Source: Desulfuromusa sp.
Lineage (GTDB): Bacteria > Desulfobacterota > Desulfuromonadia > Desulfuromonadales > Geopsychrobacteraceae
Assembly (NCBI GenBank): GCA_029934095.1
Contig: JAOZMV010000050.1
Coordinates: 1-8,814 of the forward strand
Length of the DNA stretch: 8,814 bases
Reading direction: 5' to 3'
Below, piece by piece: positions 5,153 through 8,814 of the stretch (position 1 is the stretch's first letter; each line of letters starts with the position of its first letter). Made by a program: the position numbers and the translations under genes. A model generated the notes under the pieces. It was not told the origin of the DNA and did not search any database. It saw only the letters and a program-made list of their open reading frames with translations.

Positions 5153-6026
5153 GCTCCTCAACTTTGGTGTTTACTGCTGGTCATGGATTGCCACACTAGG
5201 AGTTTTTCTGGTTGTTGGGCTCTTGCTCTCTTATCTCCTGGCTCAAGGGCTGCCAACAATAGGGAAAGAGCTTTTTTTTGGTGATGCCCCTGCATGGGAG
5301 GCGATTTTCGGACAGGTCAGAGTCTGGGATGCGCTGTGGCCAGCATGTGTCGGCACCCTGTTTCTGGTCTTGCTCGCAACACTTCTAGCCGTACCAATTG
5401 GCATTTCCAGCGGGATTTACCTGGCTTGCTTTGCACCAAAGTCATTTAAACGGGTTTTGTCTTTGCTGGTTGAGCTTCTGGCCGGAACCCCATCGATTGT
5501 CATGGGGTTGTTTGGCTTTGCCTTTATTCTGTTTCTACGCAATACTTTTTTCCCGGACGCTAATACCAGCTTGTTACTTGCAGCAGCCTGCCTAGCGCTG
5601 TTGATCCTCCCCTACCTGATCTTTACGACCCAGGCGGCTCTGGAGAGTTTGTCCGATGAGTATCGCCTGATCGGTCCCAGTTTAGGGTTCAGCCAGATAC
5701 AGACAGTTTTTCATGTTCTACTTCCTGCAGCAGGCCGCGGTATTCTCAGTGGGGTGGTCCTGTCAATCGGTCGAGCAGCAGAGGACACAGCCGTTATTAT
5801 GTTGACTGGCGTTATTGCTAATGCCGGTCTGCCACAAGGGCTGTTCGGAAAATTTGAAGCATTGCCATTTCGAATCTTTTACCTGGCAGCGGAATATCAA
5901 ACCCCTGCAGAACTTGACTCAGCCTATGGAACCGCATTGGTTCTTCTCTGTCTCACCGGCATGCTCTATGGCAGCGCCCTTGCCTTACACAAAACTCTGG
6001 AGTTGCGATGGAACCAACACGGATGA
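5145..6026 (+). CDS. pstA: Phosphate ABC transporter permease PstA
   Basis: This is the second inner-membrane permease of the phosphate importer, 293 residues from ATG 5145. That start overlaps the pstC stop (ATGAATAG), is preceded by a weak GAGAG about eight bases upstream, and begins with the expected MNRLLNF before the first membrane segment. GTG at 5124 would add seven residues and overlap pstC more. Hydrophobic segments lie near 14-36, 66-95, 106-131, 143-165, 196-226 and 262-282. The ATPase-docking loop reads GPSLGFSQIQTVFHVLLPAA (177-196), then SIGRAAEDTAVIML, where most PstA proteins have GRAxGET, so the usual Gly is Glu here. LLAGTPSIVMGLFG (111-124) is a typical PstA stretch. It overlaps pstB by 19 bases, consistent with translational coupling. 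Confidence 0.9.
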   Translation: MNRLLNFGVYCWSWIATLGVFLVVGLLLSYLLAQGLPTIGKELFFGDAPAWEAIFGQVRVWDALWPACVGTLFLVLLATLLAVPIGISSGIYLACFAPKSFKRVLSLLVELLAGTPSIVMGLFGFAFILFLRNTFFPDANTSLLLAAACLALLILPYLIFTTQAALESLSDEYRLIGPSLGFSQIQTVFHVLLPAAGRGILSGVVLSIGRAAEDTAVIMLTGVIANAGLPQGLFGKFEALPFRIFYLAAEYQTPAELDSAYGTALVLLCLTGMLYGSALALHKTLELRWNQHG

Positions 6027-6793
6027 AACACCAACCGTTCTGCATTATAAAAAATCTGCAGGTGTCGTTTCATGGCAGAACAGTTCTACAAAAGATCAAT
6101 CTAACTCTGAGCGACAGCGGAATTATTGTCCTTGTCGGCCCCTCTGGATCAGGGAAAACAACATTTTTACGCTCTTTAAACCGTCTGAATGAACATTACC
6201 CAGGATATTCTGGCAGTGGCAAAATTGAATTGAAGCTTCCCGGCTCAATGCAGGATATTCAGGATATCCATAGTACTGATCTGGAGGTGACCGAACTGCG
6301 CAGACAGGTCGGGATGGTTTTTCAAACACCGAATGTTCTACCGGTCAGTATTGCCCAAAACATCAATTTACCCCTGAAACTGGTCACCGGTCTGGATAAG
6401 GTGGAGAGGGAAGCAAGGCTCATCGAAGTACTGCAAGAGGTACATCTCTGGGATGAGGTAAAAGATCGTCTCAAAGAAAGTTCTTCCCGCCTATCGGGAG
6501 GGCAACAACAAAGACTCTGTCTGGCGCGTGTTCTGGCCCTGAAACCTAAAGTTTTACTCCTTGACGAACCGACAGCTTCACTCGATTTCAAGGCATCACA
6601 TAGAATTGAGGATTTATTGATAGAACTACAGGATCGCTATCAGATCATTGCCGTTTCCCACAGCTTGCGGCAAGCAAGAAGAATTGCTGGACAGATCCTG
6701 GTAATGAAGGAAGGACAGATAGAGCATCTGCTAAAAAAAGAGCAGTTTGAGGATCTGGAAATGTTGCAAAAACTACTTGACGAGATCTTTTAG
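6008..6793 (+). CDS. pstB: Phosphate ABC transporter ATP-binding protein PstB
   Basis: This 261-residue cytoplasmic ATPase drives the PstCA channel. ATG at 6008 has GGAG at 5999-6002; a second ATG at 6023 is less well placed. All ABC motifs are intact: Walker A GPSGSGKT (44-51), Q-loop VGMVFQTPNVLPVSI (101-115), signature LSGGQQQRL (162-170), Walker B VLLLDEP (182-188), D-loop SLD (191-193) and switch His218 in VSHS. NRLNE after Walker A and the LSGGQQQRLCLAR run are PstB traits. The region after the Q-loop (NVLPVSIAQNINLPLKL) differs from the usual PNPFPxSIYxNVA of PstB, and VSHS replaces the usual VTHN, so this is a divergent branch. Its last 21 bases overlap the end of the opposing CDGSH gene. 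No phoU follows, unlike many pst operons. Confidence 0.9.
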   Translation: MEPTRMKHQPFCIIKNLQVSFHGRTVLQKINLTLSDSGIIVLVGPSGSGKTTFLRSLNRLNEHYPGYSGSGKIELKLPGSMQDIQDIHSTDLEVTELRRQVGMVFQTPNVLPVSIAQNINLPLKLVTGLDKVEREARLIEVLQEVHLWDEVKDRLKESSSRLSGGQQQRLCLARVLALKPKVLLLDEPTASLDFKASHRIEDLLIELQDRYQIIAVSHSLRQARRIAGQILVMKEGQIEHLLKKEQFEDLEMLQKLLDEIF

Positions 6794-7027
6794 TTCAACA
6801 CCGCAACTTCCATCACAATAGGGAGCATTCCCCGTTTCCCCACAACTACACAAATAAACCCGCTCGCGTTCCTGCACTTCAAACCGGATCGGCGTAGCTT
6901 CGCCACTTTGATGATGGCCATCGCAAAAAGGCAAATTTTCTGACTGGCCACAGGTGCAACGATAGTAAACTCCCGGATCAAGGGTCAGGGCAATTGGCAT
7001 TCCAGCATCATTATTCATTTTAGTCAT
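6773..7027 (-). CDS. Small protein with two CDGSH iron-sulfur motifs; the second has Cys replacing the ligand His
   Basis: This 84-residue protein has two CDGSH-type 2Fe-2S motifs. The first has C24, C26, C35 and H39 in CTCGQSENLPFCDGHH, the normal three-Cys, one-His set. The second has C60, C62, C71 and, where His is expected, C75 in CSCGETGNAPYCDGSC. The change from a His codon (CAY) to TGC needs two base changes, so it is unlikely to be a single sequencing error. Such small tandem proteins are soluble, and roles in electron transfer or iron-sulfur handling are inferred for the family. There is no signal peptide or membrane anchor. ATG at 7027 has AGGAGC six bases upstream, a strong Shine-Dalgarno. 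The gene converges on pstB with a 21-base overlap, ending in DLVK. It is probably not part of phosphate uptake. Confidence 0.88.
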   Translation of the reverse strand: MTKMNNDAGMPIALTLDPGVYYRCTCGQSENLPFCDGHHQSGEATPIRFEVQERERVYLCSCGETGNAPYCDGSCGVELKDLVK

Positions 7028-7058
7028 GATCAGCTCCTGTAAAATTCAGTGATTTTCA

Positions 7059-7086
7059 TCTATAGTGTTATTCCATGAAAGACAAT
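7059..7086 (-). promoter_or_regulatory. Weak promoter candidate for the CDGSH gene
   Basis: On the minus strand TATAGA (7064-7059) is a possible -10, preceded by TTGTCT or ATTGTC (around 7080-7086) with a short 15-16 base spacer. It lies about 32 bases before the start codon. The plus strand also reads TATAGT at 7061-7066, so a divergent -10 for the kinase gene could overlap it. Both are weak. Confidence 0.25.
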
Positions 7087-7150
7087 CTGAATGCAATCAT
7101 GAGATAGCAAAATTCCAGAACTATTGAAAAGATCAACCCAGAGGTCAATC

Positions 7151-7651
7151 ATGAAAAAAAACAATATTATCTTAATTGGAATGCCCGGAGCGGGTAAAAG
7201 TACCGTTGGGGTCATTCTGGCCAAACGGATCGGCTTTCATTTCATCGATACCGATCTGATCATTCAAGCTCGGGAGAAGTGTCGTCTGCAGCAAATTATT
7301 GATATTCAAGGTCTGGAAAAATTTCGCCAGATTGAGGAACAGATGCTCCTCAACCTTCATCCGGAACATAGCGTTATTGCAACCGGAGGATCAGTGATCT
7401 ACTGTGAAAAGGGGCTGGAGGCACTGGGCAAAACGGGGATTCTGATTTACATCCAAGTGTCCCTGACAGCCCTACAAAAAAGAATTGCCGACATGGGCCA
7501 GCGCGGCCTGGTCATGGCCAAAGAACAGACATTTAAACACCTCTATCAGGAGCGTACCCCTCTCTACGAAAAATTCGCCAATTTGACCATCCCCTGTGGA
7601 GAGATCAATGCTGAACAAGTTGCTGCAAGGATCGAAAAAGAGATCGAGTGA
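7151..7651 (+). CDS. Shikimate kinase family protein (AroK/AroL-like) with altered substrate motifs
   Basis: This 166-residue P-loop kinase resembles shikimate kinase, which phosphorylates shikimate at the 3-hydroxyl in the chorismate pathway. ATG 7151 is chosen because GAGGT lies at 7141-7145; TTG at 7124 would add nine residues but has no ribosome site. Walker A is GMPGAGKST (10-18). The shikimate-site residues D35 (in FIDTD) and R59 (in KFRQIEE) are present, as are R118 in the lid and R135 in ERTPLYE. Two motifs differ from classical AroK: ATGG-SV (77-82) lacks one Gly of the GGG loop, and the lid reads RGL where RPL is usual. These differences could mark a paralogous subfamily with a different or broader acceptor, so the exact substrate is less certain than the fold. 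No other aromatic pathway gene is nearby. A 124-base leader separates it from the divergent CDGSH gene. Confidence 0.8.
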   Translation: MKKNNIILIGMPGAGKSTVGVILAKRIGFHFIDTDLIIQAREKCRLQQIIDIQGLEKFRQIEEQMLLNLHPEHSVIATGGSVIYCEKGLEALGKTGILIYIQVSLTALQKRIADMGQRGLVMAKEQTFKHLYQERTPLYEKFANLTIPCGEINAEQVAARIEKEIE

Positions 7652-7692
7652 CTCTGGCCAATGCTATCAACTGACTAGGTGATGACTTGATC

Positions 7693-7707
7693 ATGGAGAT
7701 TCTCCAT
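7693..7707 (+). repeat. Short hairpin after the kinase gene, possible weak terminator
   Basis: ATGGAG (7693-7698) pairs perfectly with CTCCAT (7702-7707) around ATT, 41 bases after the kinase stop. The sequence after it (CGCTCCACC) has no T-run, so intrinsic termination is doubtful. It lies just upstream of the -10 box at 7728. Confidence 0.3.
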
Positions 7708-7727
7708 CGCTCCACCTCAAAATAGGT

Positions 7728-7733
7728 TATAAT
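7728..7733 (+). promoter_or_regulatory. Candidate -10 box (TATAAT) for the TPR gene
   Basis: A perfect TATAAT lies 50 bases upstream of the ATG at 7784. The position 17 bases further upstream (CATCGC, 7705-7710) is a poor -35, and there is no extended TGn. If it is active, transcription starts near 7740 and the TPR gene is independent of the kinase gene. Confidence 0.4.
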
Positions 7734-7783
7734 ACTTGTGCCGAGTTCATAGATAAAAAGTATGCTTTAGAGAGTGAAGATTT

Positions 7784-8227
7784 ATGAGTCCAGACCAGCT
7801 TGATGATTTACTACAGAAAGGAATTGAAGCCGCCGAAAAAGGCTATATTCACTCCGCCCAGGTTTTTCTTGGACAGGTCACCGAACATCGGGACACACCG
7901 GAACTTCACAGCTACCTGGCTTACTGTTTAGCCAAGGGGCAAGGGAGAATACACTCTGCGGCAAAAGCCTGCCGTGAATCGATCAAACGTGAACCCAACA
8001 ATTCACTTCACTACCTGATTCTAGGTCGAATTTTACTGATGTCTGGAGATAAAAGAAAAACCATAGAGACCTTCCGCCAGGGACTTAGAGTCGGTCCGAA
8101 CCCTTTAATTGTCGATGAATTAAAAAAACTTGGTTTACGCAAGCCGGTCATTTTAAAAAGTCTTAAAAGAAATCACCCGATCAACCGGGCGCTGGGTAGA
8201 TTATTCGATTTTATCGGCTTTAGATAG
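7784..8227 (+). CDS. Small TPR-repeat protein of unknown function
   Basis: This is a 147-residue soluble protein made mostly of helical pairs in the TPR style. The clearest unit is about 74-107 (NNSLHYLILGRILLMSGDKRKTIETFRQGL), with less regular units at 5-35 and 39-70 (ELHSYLAYCLAKGQGRIHSAAKACRESI). TPRs normally bind other proteins, and no catalytic motif is seen. After the repeats comes a basic tail with LGLRKPVILKSLKRNHPINRALGR, a kind of ending I associate with small TPR proteins of Desulfuromonadales; this is recollection, not a search. There is no signal peptide or membrane segment. ATG at 7784 has only a weak purine-rich ribosome site (AGAGAGTGAAG). The stop codon sits in a hairpin (8223-8241) shared with the opposing yaiI stop. 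Confidence 0.75.
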   Translation: MSPDQLDDLLQKGIEAAEKGYIHSAQVFLGQVTEHRDTPELHSYLAYCLAKGQGRIHSAAKACRESIKREPNNSLHYLILGRILLMSGDKRKTIETFRQGLRVGPNPLIVDELKKLGLRKPVILKSLKRNHPINRALGRLFDFIGFR

Positions 8228-8241
8228 AGCGTCTCTCTATC
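8223..8241. terminator. Hairpin spanning both stop codons of the convergent TPR and yaiI genes
   Basis: GATAGAG (8223-8229) and CTCTATC (8235-8241) form a perfect seven-base-pair stem around CGTCT. The TPR stop TAG (8225-8227) and the yaiI stop (8237-8239, minus) both lie within the arms. Neither strand has a T-run after it, so termination is possible but not assured. The symmetry could partly reflect two facing GATAG and CTATC ends. Confidence 0.45.
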
Positions 8242-8683
8242 GATGACGAGCCAGAAAACGATCTAATTCATTGGCAAATTTCTGTTTATCCTTGGCTCCA
8301 TAGGCAGGGGGACCTCCCGTTTCAACGCCATTACTGCGCAAATCATCCATAAAATTACGCACCGATAATCGCTCTCGAATATTCTCCTCACTAAAGAAGT
8401 CCCCGCGTGGATCTAACGCATGCCCCCCTTGACTGATTGTTTCAGCAGCCAACGGGATATCTGCCGTCACCACCAGATCACCCGGTTCCAGTAGCCGGAT
8501 AATTTCCTGATCTGCAACGTCTGCCCCGGCTGAAACCTTAATTGAACGAATCCAGAGTGACGCCGGATGTCCGAGAACCTTATTTGCAACCAGTGTTAAT
8601 AGAATTTTCTTGCGCTCGGCCACCCGATAGAGAAGTTCCTTAATCGGCTTGGGGCACGCATCCGCATCTATCCAGATTTTCAC
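8237..8683 (-). CDS. yaiI: YaiI/YqxD family protein (UPF0178, DUF188)
   Basis: This is a 148-residue cytoplasmic protein of the UPF0178 family, whose fold is related to PIN-type nucleases. The biological role of the family is not settled. The N-terminus MKIWIDADACPKPIKELLYR (1-20) is the family signature, with D6 and D8 as likely metal ligands. VSAGADVADQEI (50-61), DLVVTADIPLA (69-79), ALDPRGDFF (88-96) and FMDDLRSNGVETGGPPAY (111-128) are further conserved blocks, and the length is normal. GTG at 8683 is the start, with a strong GAGGAG Shine-Dalgarno (plus-strand complement around 8690-8695). A good promoter lies at 8750-8778 with a palindrome in the leader. The gene converges on the TPR gene with nine bases between them. 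Confidence 0.92.
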   Translation of the reverse strand: MKIWIDADACPKPIKELLYRVAERKKILLTLVANKVLGHPASLWIRSIKVSAGADVADQEIIRLLEPGDLVVTADIPLAAETISQGGHALDPRGDFFSEENIRERLSVRNFMDDLRSNGVETGGPPAYGAKDKQKFANELDRFLARHR

Positions 8684-8714
8684 TTATCACTCCTCTTTTT
8701 CTAGCCAACAACTA

Positions 8715-8729
8715 TTCACACGATGTGAA
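8715..8729. repeat. 15-base palindrome in the yaiI leader
   Basis: TTCACA (8715-8720) and TGTGAA (8724-8729) are perfect inverted arms around CGA. The site is about 14-28 bases downstream of the predicted transcription start and 32 bases before the GTG start. As DNA it has the size of a dimer operator, and as RNA it is a small six-pair hairpin. The halves are those of a CRP site in reverse order and spacing, so it is not a normal CRP site. Confidence 0.4.
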
Positions 8730-8749
8730 CAGAAGATAGGTTATCCTCG

Positions 8750-8778
8750 TCTATACCTGTTCAGAACTCCAATTTCAA
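8750..8778 (-). promoter_or_regulatory. Sigma-70 promoter for yaiI
   Basis: The minus strand reads TTGAAA (8778-8773), then exactly 17 bases, then TATAGA (8755-8750), with four matches out of six to each consensus hexamer. Transcription would start near 8743, giving a leader of about 60 bases to the GTG at 8683. The spacer contains the small dyad GTTCTGAAC (8759-8767). The rest of the window to 8814 shows no gene. Confidence 0.5.
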
Positions 8779-8814
8779 AATCACTTTGTTGCCCCGGTTT
8801 CCTGATATCAACCA

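Noticed and set aside
7075..7107. Ten-codon mini-ORF (MKDNLNAIMR) upstream of the kinase gene as a leader peptide
   Set aside because: It has no Shine-Dalgarno, no aromatic residues as expected for attenuation of an aromatic pathway gene, and no terminator and antiterminator pair after it.
8715..8729. CRP/FNR binding site
   Set aside because: The half-sites are in the reverse order (TCACA then TGTGA) with a three-base centre, unlike the CRP consensus TGTGA-N6-TCACA.
1..8814. CRISPR array, tRNA, insertion sequence or phage genes
   Set aside because: No regularly spaced repeats, no cloverleaf-like conserved tRNA bases, no transposase or integrase motifs and no terminal inverted repeats with target duplication were seen on reading both strands.

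Overview
The window looks like ordinary chromosome from a Gram-negative bacterium of medium GC content. The best guess is a delta-proteobacterial lineage of the Desulfuromonadales type. This rests on a type II secretion GspC-like fragment, the style of the TPR protein's C-terminus, a complete pstSCAB operon and the general protein style. It is an inference from recognition, not a search result. There is no rRNA, tRNA, CRISPR array, insertion sequence, prophage gene or plasmid function.

Layout, left to right. (1) 1-314, minus strand: the N-terminal part of a GspC-like type II secretion protein, cut by the window edge and carrying a run of eight G. (2) 515-1507, plus: a PIG3-type NAD(P)H:quinone oxidoreductase followed by a strong hairpin terminator. 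(3) 1590-2189, plus: a Nudix hydrolase that closely resembles animal NUDT14 (UDP-sugar diphosphatase). It converges on and overlaps (4) 2176-3021, minus: a short MYG1-family DHH-like hydrolase. (5) 3022-3364: a 343-base gene-free stretch with a promoter candidate, two hairpin-forming inverted repeats, three 14-base repeats and a 60-base nested inverted repeat just before pstS. (6) 3365-6793, plus: pstS-pstC-pstA-pstB, a high-affinity phosphate ABC importer with tight or overlapping junctions and no phoU behind it. (7) 6773-7027, minus: a small protein with two CDGSH iron-sulfur motifs, the second with Cys in place of the ligand His. (8) 7151-7651, plus: a shikimate-kinase-family protein with altered substrate motifs. 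(9) 7784-8227, plus: a small TPR protein. (10) 8237-8683, minus: a YaiI/UPF0178 protein, with a good promoter and a palindrome in its leader.

How the genes work together: only the pst genes form a clear functional unit. PstS captures phosphate in the periplasm, PstC and PstA form the channel, and PstB supplies ATP hydrolysis. The other genes are single housekeeping or accessory genes, several of them in convergent pairs whose ends overlap or nearly touch (Nudix/MYG1, pstB/CDGSH, TPR/yaiI). I found no clear undescribed multi-gene system. The most interesting items are the His-to-Cys CDGSH domain and the structured pstS leader.
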